DNA of 64,000 bases from CBFIDE01 sp965661265 (GCA_965661265.1 CBFIDE010000004.1:1-64000), one strand, 5' to 3'. Shown: positions 27,083 to 35,463, counted from the stretch's first letter. Numbers and translations: made by a program. Notes: generated by a model from the sequence alone, not told the origin.

Positions 27083-28495
27083 TTAGTCTATCATTAACTT
27101 CAACACTCTAGACTTAGTCGTGGCTGAATTTAATTTACATAGATAAACACCATGCTCAAGCTCTGAGATGCTCACCTTATCATAAGGAGATTCAATCTCA
27201 AGGCTTTTTAGTAGCTGTCCATTAAGAGAAATCAATTCCAATTGAATTGGAAACTCATCTTGATCAGCTTCAATGGAAATGCTTGTATTTGCCGGATTTG
27301 GATAAACACCAGCCAATAGAATTTCTCTTTCTACCAAGCCAATTCTACATGAAGTAGCAGTTGTATCAAAGAATTCATAGGCATCCAACATGGCTGGGAA
27401 TACACATCCACCATGGTTACGCGCTCCTTTGTTTATCGCGACAGCGCTAGCCCCTTTAGAGAGCATACTATCTCTAGCCACTAGAGAACTTCTATAATCA
27501 ACCTGTTCATCTTGAGTACAATAGTACATAGCTACCGGAAAGCTAGGTGCCCAATCATATAGGTCATTGGCAATTAAAGCTCTTGTGATAGGATGAGATT
27601 GAGTGATACTATCATTTCTCATATTAGTTAAAACAGAGTCTTCAATAAAGTCAGCAATTCTTGTAGGCAGAGCAGCATTTACTGTGGCAATGGTATAAGT
27701 TCCATCAAATAAAGGAGGAATAGTTGTATCGTATGGAGACTTTAGAATATCCGAATAAGACGAATAGATATTTCCATAAGCCTTTTGCATACCGAATAGT
27801 AAATAGCAAACATATCCAGGAGTAGAATACGGCTGATTGCTCAATAAACGATCTCCTTGAGTCCCAGATAAATTATAAGGACCAGAAGCAGGGCCGGCAC
27901 CAATTACATTAAACTCAGTTAAAAGATTATTATCCTGCAGGTATTTAGCAGTTCCCATAGCCGCATGACCACCTTGAGAATATCCCGTAAGGAAAAGTTC
28001 ATTATTATCATCTAGGCCCAGGCTATCTCTATAAAACTCTCTTGACGCTCTCAACAGATCAATAGTTGCAGTAGCCTGACTTTCAACATGTAAATAAGGG
28101 TGTAAACCAGGGCTATCACCAAGACCGAGGTAATCAGCACTTACAGCAATATAACCTTCGGTTGCAAATAATTTTGCAATAAATGCTTCAGAATTATCAC
28201 GAGAGGGGACATCATCTTTCTTTAAGACCGTACCGTGGCTATAGCTCACCAAGCTATATTCAGTACATACAGTATTTACAGGAATCATAAGAGCTCCGGT
28301 TGCAATTACTTGCGATCCATCTACATCCGTGGTATTATATGTGACCTTGTATAGGTCAACATCGTATAGAACGTTTGAAGAAAAGGCACTTAGAGTAGTA
28401 GCAGTAGTTGTGCTCACATAGCTTGCATCCACAAGGTAAGGCTGGGCAAATAAGGAGCTCGTGCACAGTAATATTAAGTTAAGTAGCTTTGTCAT
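27083..28495 (-). CDS. secreted alpha/beta hydrolase (secretory-lipase type) with T9SS type A sorting domain
   Basis: A 470-residue esterase or lipase. I start at ATG 28495 (MTKLLNLILLCTSSLFAQ), a proper signal peptide; an in-frame ATG at 28510 adds five residues. The nucleophile Ser173 lies in LTGYSQGGHAAMG. An acidic residue near TQDEQVDYRSS and a His in NHGGCVFPAM probably complete the triad. This layout matches fungal-type secretory lipases. After residue 395 comes a type A C-terminal sorting domain (LAGVYPNPANTSISIE, LISLNGQLLKSLEI, LEHGVYLCKL), so the enzyme should be exported and attached by the T9SS encoded at 18-23.6 kb. Confidence 0.9.
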   Translation of the reverse strand: MTKLLNLILLCTSSLFAQPYLVDASYVSTTTATTLSAFSSNVLYDVDLYKVTYNTTDVDGSQVIATGALMIPVNTVCTEYSLVSYSHGTVLKKDDVPSRDNSEAFIAKLFATEGYIAVSADYLGLGDSPGLHPYLHVESQATATIDLLRASREFYRDSLGLDDNNELFLTGYSQGGHAAMGTAKYLQDNNLLTEFNVIGAGPASGPYNLSGTQGDRLLSNQPYSTPGYVCYLLFGMQKAYGNIYSSYSDILKSPYDTTIPPLFDGTYTIATVNAALPTRIADFIEDSVLTNMRNDSITQSHPITRALIANDLYDWAPSFPVAMYYCTQDEQVDYRSSLVARDSMLSKGASAVAINKGARNHGGCVFPAMLDAYEFFDTTATSCRIGLVEREILLAGVYPNPANTSISIEADQDEFPIQLELISLNGQLLKSLEIESPYDKVSISELEHGVYLCKLNSATTKSRVLKLMID

Positions 28496-28578
28496 AATAT
28501 AAAGAAACAAAAAAAATGGATACTAGAATTTGGCAGTTTTATAGAATGGCTAGCACATCTATTGTGAGGTCTATTTAG

Positions 28579-28586
28579 TAGATTTG
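28579..28586 (+). promoter_or_regulatory. -7 promoter box for the tRNA-Arg pair
   Basis: TAGATTTG matches TAnnTTTG exactly and ends 10 bp before the first base of the tRNA at 28597, leaving a very short 5' leader. A TTG lies 14 bp upstream, closer than usual for a -33 element. Confidence 0.55.
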
Positions 28587-28596
28587 AAGATTCTTA

Positions 28597-28668
28597 GGCC
28601 CCATAGTTCAACGGATAGAACAAAAGTTTCCTAAACTTTAGATGTAGGTTCGATTCCTACTGGGGCTA
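28597..28668 (+). tRNA. tRNA-Arg (anticodon CCT)
   Basis: A full 72-nt cloverleaf can be drawn. The acceptor GGCCCCA pairs with TGGGGCT (G-T at position 1:72). The D stem is GTTC/GAAC. The anticodon stem AAAGT/ACTTT encloses TTCCTAA, giving anticodon CCT, which reads AGG. The T arm is GTAGG-TTCGATT-CCTAC, with discriminator A. CCA is not encoded. It is followed after 11 nt by a second tRNA-Arg. Confidence 0.93.
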
Positions 28669-28679
28669 CTATTTTTTTT

Positions 28680-28751
28680 GGCTCCGTAGTACAATGGATA
28701 GTATATAGGTTTCCGGTACCTAGGATGCAGGTTCGATTCCTGCCGGGGCTA
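28680..28751 (+). tRNA. tRNA-Arg (anticodon CCG)
   Basis: A 72-nt cloverleaf: acceptor GGCTCCG with CGGGGCT (G-T at 1:72 and at 4:69), D stem GTAC/GTAT, anticodon stem TAGGT/ACCTA enclosing TTCCGGT, so anticodon CCG reads CGG. The T arm is GCAGG-TTCGATT-CCTGC. No encoded CCA. It is very similar to its neighbour in acceptor, D-loop and T-loop, suggesting tandem duplication followed by anticodon change. Confidence 0.93.
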
Positions 28752-29033
28752 CAAACAGAATTTTTATAATAATCTGCTAGTAAGCAAGTTAAGTCTGAAT
28801 GCGGATTTAACTAAACGCTTAGTGGCGCAAAAGGGGGCAGAGTGCCTTATAAAATTCCAACAGTAAATTTTAAAATAATATTCTACCCAAGGGATCGGTA
28901 CCCTCAAGCCCCGGGGCGATTAATTTCACCCTCAGCATCCACAAGCTAAAACTCTTAAAGCTACAAGATTCTGTTACTTAAAGCTATTGATCTCTAAAAC
29001 TTCTATCCCTAGCCGATCCATCTGAAGGCTCAA
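28752..29033. other. non-coding stretch with GC-rich palindromes after the tRNA genes
   Basis: These 282 bp hold no plausible gene. They contain a small hairpin ACTAA-acgc-TTAGT (28810-28823), an AGGG/CCCT hairpin enclosing GGTACC (28890-28904) and the perfect 10-bp palindrome GCCCCGGGGC (28908-28917), all unusual in this AT-rich DNA. It does not look like tmRNA, SRP RNA or RNase P RNA to me. It may be an undescribed structured RNA or a scar at the tRNA locus. Confidence 0.4.
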
Positions 29034-29798
29034 TTATTTAGAGTCAGCTTTTTGATCCCAACTGTCTTTTACTTTTAAATAACGCATAAACACAGACATG
29101 CTACTTAAGCTGCAAATCTGGATGCCTGTGATGCCGTCTAAGAATCCAGCTTTTAAAATATAATCTCTGAAAAACCTAAAGAATGGCTTAATCACAAAAT
29201 GAAAAAATCCTGGCTTTTCGCCTTTCTTAAATCTATCCTGCGCACTCCAGGTGGTATATCTATCCCACTTCTCTAAATAATGGTAGATATCCTTGAATGT
29301 ATTGTGAATTAATTTGGCTTTCATCATACCTACTGGCCCATCGGCGATCACCTCAGCATGCACGCTCTTCTCCTCGTACTTACACAGATCTCTTTTAAAT
29401 AGCCTGATTACCTTATCTCCCTGCCAACCAGAATACTTTACTTCCTTGCCCATAAAAAAGTTTCTCCTCTTAATCCAATAAGCAACTTCTTTTAAATTAG
29501 TGTCAGAAGTAATTTTGTGTATCTCCGTCTTCAAAGAATCATCAATTCTTTCATCGGCATCTAATAGAACAATCCACTCATGAGCGGCCTGTGGAATAGC
29601 CCAATTCTTTTGAGAGGCTGAATTACCATATTCTCTTTGAATGACCTTAGCGCCCATCTCATTGGCTATCTCAACCGTTTTATCTGTACTGAAACTATCC
29701 ACAACTAAAATCTCATCCGCAAAGGATACAGACTCTATTGCTTCTCTGATATTGTGCTCCTCGTTATAAGTAGGAATAAGTGCGCTAATTTTTGCCAT
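29034..29798 (-). CDS. glycosyltransferase family 2, LPS-core type
   Basis: A 254-residue cytoplasmic-face glycosyltransferase. I start at ATG 29798 (MAKISALIPTYNEEHNI), where GT2 proteins normally begin; the frame stays open upstream but adds 25 atypical residues. Key features are ALIPTYNEE, VVDSFSTDKT, the DxD-type metal motif LLDADERI and VKYSGWQGDKVIRLFKRD. This resembles WaaE-like transferases that decorate the LPS inner core. The C-terminus has a hydrophobic, aromatic segment (FFHFVIKPFFRFFRDYIL). It is divergent from a sulfotransferase-like gene, suggesting both work on surface polysaccharide. Confidence 0.88.
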   Translation of the reverse strand: MAKISALIPTYNEEHNIREAIESVSFADEILVVDSFSTDKTVEIANEMGAKVIQREYGNSASQKNWAIPQAAHEWIVLLDADERIDDSLKTEIHKITSDTNLKEVAYWIKRRNFFMGKEVKYSGWQGDKVIRLFKRDLCKYEEKSVHAEVIADGPVGMMKAKLIHNTFKDIYHYLEKWDRYTTWSAQDRFKKGEKPGFFHFVIKPFFRFFRDYILKAGFLDGITGIQICSLSSMSVFMRYLKVKDSWDQKADSK

Positions 29799-29852
29799 AG
29801 TACAAAAGTGGGGATTTTTCTTGGCCTCTCGAAATTTTGCCAAAACTCCGCT

Positions 29853-29860
29853 TATCTTTG
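29853..29860 (+). promoter_or_regulatory. -7 promoter box for the sulfotransferase-like gene
   Basis: TATCTTTG is a perfect TAnnTTTG match ending 4 bp before ATG 29865. Transcription would begin almost at the start codon, so a leaderless mRNA is expected. Confidence 0.6.
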
Positions 29861-29864
29861 AGTG

Positions 29865-30707
29865 ATGTTTCAAGAACTTAATAAGACCATAAACCGATTT
29901 CCCTTAATTAGCAATATTAAGAGTTGGAGCTATTCCTATTTAGCCTTTTCCTTTTTTAAAAAAGTTCAAAAAGACCCTGGCAAAACAATATTTATTATCT
30001 CTGGCTTACGCCGATCTGGTAACCACGCTATTATCAATTGGCTCTTCCATCAATGTGGCAATCTATCCTTTCTGAATAATATTGGCCCACATCAAGAGGT
30101 GAAAAGATTGCGATACAAGAAATTTAAGTTAGGCTCAAAACCTAATCGTTTAATGGTATCCTATGAGGATAAACCCTTAATTGAAAGTATTTTTAAGAAG
30201 AATGAATCTAGGTTCGGGAGCTCTCAAAAAGTTTATACCCTACTCATTCTTAGAGATCCTTATAATTTAATTGCTAGTAGAATTGCCTGGAAAGATGCGC
30301 AAGGAAAAGAATTTAGAGAAGATGTTACACATAGAAAGCACATCATTGCTCTTTGGAAAGAGCATGCAAAGGCCTTTTTAGAAATATTAGAGAATCCAAG
30401 GGAAACAAGCCTTGCAATAAATTACAATCAATGGTTTCAAGATTTAGATTATCGCAAATCTATATCCAGGAAACTGGGCTTGGAATTCTCAGATGGTGGA
30501 AAAGAATGGGTAACCCCTTACGGCCATGGATCTTCTTTTGATGGAACTAAAATGCATGACAAAGGCAGTGAGCTTCAGGTATTAAATAGATACAAGAAGT
30601 TATTATCAGACCCCATATTTAGAGAATGCATATCAGATATGGAACTAAACGAGCTTGCTGCTCAAATATTTCCAGAGATAAATAAAGAAATACAAGAAGC
30701 TTTTTAG
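29865..30707 (+). CDS. sulfotransferase-like protein
   Basis: A 280-residue protein with the P-loop-like fold of PAPS-dependent sulfotransferases. The 5'-phosphosulfate loop is FIISGLRRSGNHAIINWL (about residues 44-61). The 3'-phosphate motif is LLILRDPYNLIASR (about 126-139). There is no signal peptide or membrane segment. I start at ATG 29865; GTG 29862 is also in frame. Neighbouring GT2 suggests sulfation of a surface glycan, which is inference. The sequence diverges from well-known carbohydrate sulfotransferases, so the acceptor is unknown. It converges on metG with a 2-bp gap. Confidence 0.75.
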   Translation: MFQELNKTINRFPLISNIKSWSYSYLAFSFFKKVQKDPGKTIFIISGLRRSGNHAIINWLFHQCGNLSFLNNIGPHQEVKRLRYKKFKLGSKPNRLMVSYEDKPLIESIFKKNESRFGSSQKVYTLLILRDPYNLIASRIAWKDAQGKEFREDVTHRKHIIALWKEHAKAFLEILENPRETSLAINYNQWFQDLDYRKSISRKLGLEFSDGGKEWVTPYGHGSSFDGTKMHDKGSELQVLNRYKKLLSDPIFRECISDMELNELAAQIFPEINKEIQEAF

Positions 30708-30709
30708 GC

Positions 30710-32749
30710 TTAGGCTATATTAGAGCCGTTAGTCACCTTAGAAGCTGGCTCTGCAAATACTAGTCTTCCGTCTTCATCCTCTGCCATTAAAACCATTCCC
30801 TTAGATTCAATACCTCTAATTTTTCTAGGGGCTAAATTGGCCAAAACAGAAACCTGCTTTCCAATGATATCTTCCGGCTTAAAATGCTCCGCTATTCCGC
30901 TTAGAATTGTTCTCTCCTCTACTCCTATATCTACTCTAAGTTCCAATAATCGATCTGCTTTGGGCACTTTTTGAGCCGCAAGAATTGTCCCTACACGGAT
31001 ATCCATTTTGGAAAAGTCGTCAAAGTTTATTTCTTCTTTCAAGGGTTTTACGTTTGGATTAGTCTTTAAGTTATCGGCTTTAGCCTGATTCAATTTATTC
31101 AATTGTGCCTCTACCTGTTCATCTTCGATTTTACTGAAAAGCAATCCGCCTTTCTCAATCTTATGCCCCGCTTTTAAAAGCATGGACTCTTGGCCTTCTT
31201 CCCAGCTCAATAAATCTATATTTAAAAACGATCTCAATTGATCAGAACTAAATGGCAAGAATATTTCTCCTAATTGAGAAAGATTAGCTACCAATTGAGC
31301 GGCATAATACATAATAGTTTGGGTACGCTCAGGATCTGTTTTTATCTTCTTCCAAGGCTCTTCATCGGCTAAGTATTTATTCCCCTTTCGGGCGATACTC
31401 ATATATTCAGACAAGGCTTCTCTAAATTTATAACCTTCTATTTTTTCTCCAATAATCTTGGCAGACTTCTTTACCTGCTCCAAAAGATCAAGATCTACCT
31501 GCTCTGTTTTAATTGGCTCAGGAAGAACAGAGTCATAGTACTTATTCATAAGCACCAAAACTCTATTTACAAAGTTTCCATAAATCGCAACAAGCTCTGA
31601 ATTATTCCTTACTTGAAAATCTTTCCAAGTAAAATCATTGTCTTTAGATTCTGGTGCTGAGGCACAAAGAACATATCTTAATACATCCTCTTGTCCAGGA
31701 AAATCAGCTAAATATTCATGCAGCCATACGGCCCAATTTCTACTAGTGCTTATCTTCTGCCCTTCTAGATTTAAAAACTCATTAGCAGGCACCTGAGAAG
31801 GTAAGATGAACTCTCCATGTTCCATTAACATGGCAGGGAAAATAATACAATGAAAAACTATATTGTCTTTGCCAATAAAGTGTACCAATTCTGTTTCTGG
31901 ATCTTTCCAATACTTTTCCCAATCATTGCCCATTAATTCTTTAGTAGCAGAAATGTATCCGATAGGAGCATCAAACCAAACGTAAAGCACTTTATCCTCA
32001 GCGCCTTCAATGGGAACCTTTATGCCCCAATCTAAATCTCTAGTCATGGATCTAGCTTGCAGACCATCACCAGCTTCTAACCAACTCATGCACTGACCGT
32101 AAACATTAGGCTTCCAGTCCTTATGAGATTGAATGTATTCCTTTAACTTAGGAGTTAAGTGGTCTAGAGGTAAGAACCAATGCTTGGTTTCTTTTAAGAT
32201 CGGCCTTGAGCCAGATAACTTTGATTTAGGCTTTATTAATTCTGTTGGACTAAGTGAGCGTCCACAATTCTCACATTGATCTCCATAAGCTTTCTCAAAA
32301 CCACAGTTTGGGCACTCTCCTTCTATATATCGATCGGCTAAAAACTGCTGCGCCTCTGGATCAAAATATTGCTCAGTTGTTTTCTCTTCAAAGGCACCTT
32401 TATTATAAAGATTCAAGAAAAAGTCTGAAGCTGTTTCGTGATGTAATTTTTTACTCGTTCTAGAATAAATATCAAAATCGATTCCAAAGCCTTTAAAGGC
32501 CTCAGACATAATTCCGTTGTACTTATCCACTATATCCTGAGGTTGAACGCCCTCTTTTTTAGCCTTCATTATGATAGCCGCACCGTGCTCATCAGATCCG
32601 CAAATAAACTTCACATCCTTCTTCATCATCCGCAGGTATTTAACATAAATATCTGCAGGCAAATAACATCCGGCTAAGTGACCAATATGAACGGGACCGT
32701 TAGCATATGGCAAAGCTGCTGTTACTGTATATCTTTTTGGTGTGGACAT
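30710..32749 (-). CDS. metG: methionine--tRNA ligase
   Basis: A 679-residue class I synthetase that charges tRNA-Met and initiator tRNA. I start at ATG 32749 (MSTPKRYTVTAALPYANGP) and not at the upstream TTG 32758. The HIGH box is HIGHLAG (21-24). A zinc knuckle with two CxxC pairs follows (CPNCGFEKAYGDQCENCG). The KMSKS loop reads KISTSRNW, a form common in Bacteroidota. The C-terminal 110 residues are a Trbp111-like OB-fold tRNA-binding domain (MDIRVGTILAAQKVPKADRLL). A perfect -7 box lies upstream. The enzyme is complete. Confidence 0.97.
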   Translation of the reverse strand: MSTPKRYTVTAALPYANGPVHIGHLAGCYLPADIYVKYLRMMKKDVKFICGSDEHGAAIIMKAKKEGVQPQDIVDKYNGIMSEAFKGFGIDFDIYSRTSKKLHHETASDFFLNLYNKGAFEEKTTEQYFDPEAQQFLADRYIEGECPNCGFEKAYGDQCENCGRSLSPTELIKPKSKLSGSRPILKETKHWFLPLDHLTPKLKEYIQSHKDWKPNVYGQCMSWLEAGDGLQARSMTRDLDWGIKVPIEGAEDKVLYVWFDAPIGYISATKELMGNDWEKYWKDPETELVHFIGKDNIVFHCIIFPAMLMEHGEFILPSQVPANEFLNLEGQKISTSRNWAVWLHEYLADFPGQEDVLRYVLCASAPESKDNDFTWKDFQVRNNSELVAIYGNFVNRVLVLMNKYYDSVLPEPIKTEQVDLDLLEQVKKSAKIIGEKIEGYKFREALSEYMSIARKGNKYLADEEPWKKIKTDPERTQTIMYYAAQLVANLSQLGEIFLPFSSDQLRSFLNIDLLSWEEGQESMLLKAGHKIEKGGLLFSKIEDEQVEAQLNKLNQAKADNLKTNPNVKPLKEEINFDDFSKMDIRVGTILAAQKVPKADRLLELRVDIGVEERTILSGIAEHFKPEDIIGKQVSVLANLAPRKIRGIESKGMVLMAEDEDGRLVFAEPASKVTNGSNIA

Positions 32750-32766
32750 AGAATTCAATTATGGGG

Positions 32767-32774
32767 CAAAAGTA
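32767..32774 (-). promoter_or_regulatory. -7 promoter box for metG
   Basis: The minus strand reads TACTTTTG, a perfect TAnnTTTG match, 17 bp before ATG 32749. The gap to the divergent hydrolase gene is only 62 bp, so both promoters fit within it; the hydrolase side has a one-mismatch box TTACTTTG. Confidence 0.6.
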
Positions 32775-32811
32775 GGAAATAAACATTCTAGCTACTTACT
32801 TTGCAGCATAT

Positions 32812-33573
32812 ATGAAACTGAATAGTAAAATTTTTGGTCAAGGAACACCACTTATCGTGATGCACGGCCTTTTTGGGATGCTTGATAATTGGCAAAGCTT
32901 TGCCAGATCATGGTCTGATGACTATCAAGTACACATTTTAGATTTGAGAAATCATGGAAAAAGTCCTCATTCTGATGAGTTCAGCTATGATGTAATGAGT
33001 GATGATCTTTTGGAATACATGAAGGATCATGATATAAAAAAGGCGCATATTTTAGGTCATAGTATGGGCGGAAAGCTAGCTATGCTCTTTGCAGCACTGA
33101 ATCCTGATAAGGTGAATAAGCTGATTATTGCAGATATAGCACCTAAGTATTATGCTCCTCATCATCAAGAAATTATTTCCGCTTTGCGCGATTTAAAACT
33201 GGATGAAATAAAAAGCAGAAGACAAGCGCAAGAAGAATTTGGAAAAGGTATGGATGAAGGGGTGAAGTTCTTCTTGCTGAAGAGTTTATATTGGCAAACT
33301 AAAGAAAAATTGGCCTGGAGGTTTAATTTGGAAGGTATTGTCAATAAGATTGAAGAGGTAGGGCTGGCGCTTCCAGAATTAGCCAGATTTGATGGCGAAA
33401 GTCTCTTTATTAGAGGAGGAAAAAGCAATTATATAAGTGATCAGGACCAAGATGATATAGCAGAACTCTTCTTAAACTCAAGCTTTGAAACAATACCAGA
33501 TGCTGGGCATTGGTTGCATGCAGAGAAGCCGAAAGAATTTAGTGATATCGTATTGAAGTTTCTTAAAGATTAA
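32812..33573 (+). CDS. alpha/beta hydrolase (YbfF-like esterase)
   Basis: A 253-residue cytoplasmic hydrolase. The oxyanion motif VMHGLFGMLDNW is near residue 17. The nucleophile elbow is LGHSMGGKLAML with Ser84, and the catalytic His lies in DAGHWLHAEKP near residue 235. LDLRNHGKSPHS is typical of the YbfF/EPHX-like acyl-CoA and carboxyl-esterase group. Substrate unknown. Its last 11 bp overlap the 3' end of murI on the opposite strand. Confidence 0.9.
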   Translation: MKLNSKIFGQGTPLIVMHGLFGMLDNWQSFARSWSDDYQVHILDLRNHGKSPHSDEFSYDVMSDDLLEYMKDHDIKKAHILGHSMGGKLAMLFAALNPDKVNKLIIADIAPKYYAPHHQEIISALRDLKLDEIKSRRQAQEEFGKGMDEGVKFFLLKSLYWQTKEKLAWRFNLEGIVNKIEEVGLALPELARFDGESLFIRGGKSNYISDQDQDDIAELFLNSSFETIPDAGHWLHAEKPKEFSDIVLKFLKD

Positions 33574-34363
33574 GCTTCTTCTGTTCTAGCGTAATCTCCT
33601 CTCCAAAAAATCTTATTGCTATTTCCTTAAAGGCATCAGAATATTCAGAAATGTAAAAGTGATATTGAGCCTTAGCAGTGGAATTACTCAATAAAGACTT
33701 TTCGGACAACTTATTTTGTAGCAGGCTAGAAACCAGCACAGGTGAATCTACCACATGGAAATTTTCTGGATAAAAGCCTTCAATTTCAGATTGAAGAATA
33801 GGATAATGAGTACATCCTAGGATTAAACTTTGAATCCCTTTTAATTTATCATTAGATAAATAATGCTCTAATACACCTTTGGACACGCTAGTATTTCCAA
33901 AACCTTCCTCTACCAAAGGAGCTAATAAAGGTGTGGCCAAGCTCTTTAAATTGATGGCCTTATTTCTTTTGGCTAAACCCTCAGCATAAGCATTAGAGCT
34001 TACTGTAGATCTAGTAGCAATTAAGCCTACCTCCTTATTATCTAATTGAGCAATGAAATCACAAACAGGATCAATTACATTAATCCATAACAACTTAGGG
34101 TAGTTATTTTTAAGTTCCTCATAAACCAGAGCTGAAGCTGTATTACAGGCAATTACAATAGCCTTGCAATCAAACTCATTAAGAAATTGAACTATGGCAT
34201 TGGTATACCTCAACAGGCTTTCCTTAGACTTATCGCCATAAGGGCTGTGAAGAGTATCGCCAAAATAAACGAAATCCTCATTAGGAAGGCTCTTCTTGAT
34301 AGCCGCTGCTACAGTAAGTCCGCCAATTCCTGAATCAAATATTCCAATGGGTTTTTTAGACAT
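33563..34363 (-). CDS. murI: glutamate racemase
   Basis: A 266-residue enzyme making D-glutamate for peptidoglycan. I start at ATG 34363 (MSKKPIGIFDSGIGGLTV). An in-frame ATG at 34378 lies in the loop of the preceding terminator and adds five odd residues. The two catalytic cysteines are Cys73 (IACNTASA) and Cys184 (LGCTHYP). It follows the bamA-ompH operon but is separated from it by an intrinsic terminator that ends directly at its start codon. The 3' end overlaps the convergent hydrolase by 11 bp. Confidence 0.97.
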   Translation of the reverse strand: MSKKPIGIFDSGIGGLTVAAAIKKSLPNEDFVYFGDTLHSPYGDKSKESLLRYTNAIVQFLNEFDCKAIVIACNTASALVYEELKNNYPKLLWINVIDPVCDFIAQLDNKEVGLIATRSTVSSNAYAEGLAKRNKAINLKSLATPLLAPLVEEGFGNTSVSKGVLEHYLSNDKLKGIQSLILGCTHYPILQSEIEGFYPENFHVVDSPVLVSSLLQNKLSEKSLLSNSTAKAQYHFYISEYSDAFKEIAIRFFGEEITLEQKKLNL

Positions 34364-34392
34364 AAAAAAACCGGCCATTTCAAAGCCGGTTT
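34364..34392 (-). terminator. rho-independent terminator after ompH
   Basis: On the minus strand AAACCGGC pairs with GCCGGTTT around a 9-nt loop, then seven T residues run directly into the murI ATG at 34363. It ends the CBS-nadK-porG-uppS-bamA-ompH operon, or attenuates it before murI. Confidence 0.9.
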
Positions 34393-34414
34393 CAAAAATA
34401 CTATTTCCAATGGT

Positions 34415-34939
34415 TTATTGGATACCTAATTTAGCTTTTACTAAAGGAAGGATATCCTCGCCATTATCAAAAAAGATAACAGTCGCTTTAGAAGGAGAGC
34501 TATCCATTATATAAGTAAAGTTATTTTCTTTAGCTACCTCCTTAACCGCATTAGTAGCCTTATCAATAATTGGAGAGATCAACTCAACCTGCTTTGCTTG
34601 AAGATCTTGTTGAGCACTTTGACCAAATTCTTGGATTCTAGCTTGTAAATCTTGAATTTCACGAGTTTTAGTTTCTCTAGAAAGATTAGTCATAATCTGC
34701 TGATTCTGCTGGAAAGCAGCAATCTTAGTTTCTAGTTCCGCCTCCATTTCTCTCATGTCTTTCTCAAGCTGAGCTCTATAATCTTCAAGAGATGTTTGCG
34801 CTGCTTGAGCCTCTGGCATCATAGCTAATAATTCGTCAGAATTAATGTGACCAATTTTTTGAGTTTGCGCTTGTGCGTTGATTGCAAAGATGCTTATTAA
34901 AGCAGCGAATGCGAATTGAATGGTTTTTGTCATTTTCAT
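34415..34939 (-). CDS. OmpH/Skp-family periplasmic chaperone (copy 1)
   Basis: A 174-residue holdase for unfolded outer-membrane proteins on their way to BamA. Signal peptide of about 24 residues (ending INAQAQ). The mature protein starts KIGHINSDELLAMMPEAQ. It then has two long coiled-coil arms rich in Gln and Glu (about 45-110) and a closing beta region ending LPLVKAKLGIQ. Two ATGs (34939 and 34933) are possible. It is the last gene of the bam operon, 14 bp after its paralogue, and a terminator follows. Confidence 0.92.
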   Translation of the reverse strand: MKMTKTIQFAFAALISIFAINAQAQTQKIGHINSDELLAMMPEAQAAQTSLEDYRAQLEKDMREMEAELETKIAAFQQNQQIMTNLSRETKTREIQDLQARIQEFGQSAQQDLQAKQVELISPIIDKATNAVKEVAKENNFTYIMDSSPSKATVIFFDNGEDILPLVKAKLGIQ

Positions 34940-34953
34940 ATCTATAATTATTT

Positions 34954-35463
34954 TTACTCGTATCCTAAGACTTTCAAGACATCATCACTAATGTCTGCCC
35001 GGCCGTTATCATATAAAGTGATTAAGTCACTACTCTTGTCAAATACTACATCTAACTTCTTTTTCCTGGCTACTTCTAGTACAGCATTGTATATCAAGTC
35101 CTGTAAGGGCTGAACCAACTCTTGTCTTCTGGAGTAAATATCACCTTTAGCTCCAAAATACTTGCGCTGCAAATCCATTGCCTCAAGCTCCTTCTTCTTA
35201 ATCGCTTCTTCTCGCTTTGCTTGCATATCCTCCGTTAGAAGAATCTTTTCAGCATAGTAAGCTTTACGCATTGCATCTACCTCAGATCTCAAGGCAGCTA
35301 CCTCACCTTCCCATTTAGTTGAGAAATTATCTAGGGTAGATTGCGCTTCACGATATTCAGGCATTTTAGACAGAATAAATTCTGAATCTACAATACCAAA
35401 TCTTTGAGCTGACAACTGTAATCCAAAAACTAGGCCAATAAATAAAAGAGCTGCTTTTTTCAT
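34954..35463 (-). CDS. OmpH/Skp-family periplasmic chaperone (copy 2)
   Basis: A 169-residue Skp-like chaperone. I start at ATG 35463 (MKKAALLFIGLVFGLQLSAQ), a clear signal peptide; the frame stays open upstream inside bamA but that part is not a real N-terminus. The mature protein starts RFGIVDSEFILSKMPEYREAQ. The coiled-coil tentacles (about 40-115) and the end DISDDVLKVLGYE fit the family. It is a tandem paralogue of the next gene and lies 22 bp after bamA. The pair is conserved in Bacteroidota. Confidence 0.92.
   Translation of the reverse strand: MKKAALLFIGLVFGLQLSAQRFGIVDSEFILSKMPEYREAQSTLDNFSTKWEGEVAALRSEVDAMRKAYYAEKILLTEDMQAKREEAIKKKELEAMDLQRKYFGAKGDIYSRRQELVQPLQDLIYNAVLEVARKKKLDVVFDKSSDLITLYDNGRADISDDVLKVLGYE

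Noticed and set aside
27075..27090. TAGAC/GTCTA hairpin between the convergent ABC-F and lipase genes as a two-way terminator.
   Set aside because: The stem is only 5 bp, AT-rich and without a T-run on either side.
28752..29033. Possible tmRNA, SRP RNA or RNase P RNA after the tRNAs.
   Set aside because: None of the conserved sequence blocks of these RNAs could be found on either strand.
31737..31770. KISTS in place of KMSKS as a defect in MetG.
   Set aside because: This variant is usual in methionyl-tRNA synthetases of the phylum and the rest of the enzyme is intact.
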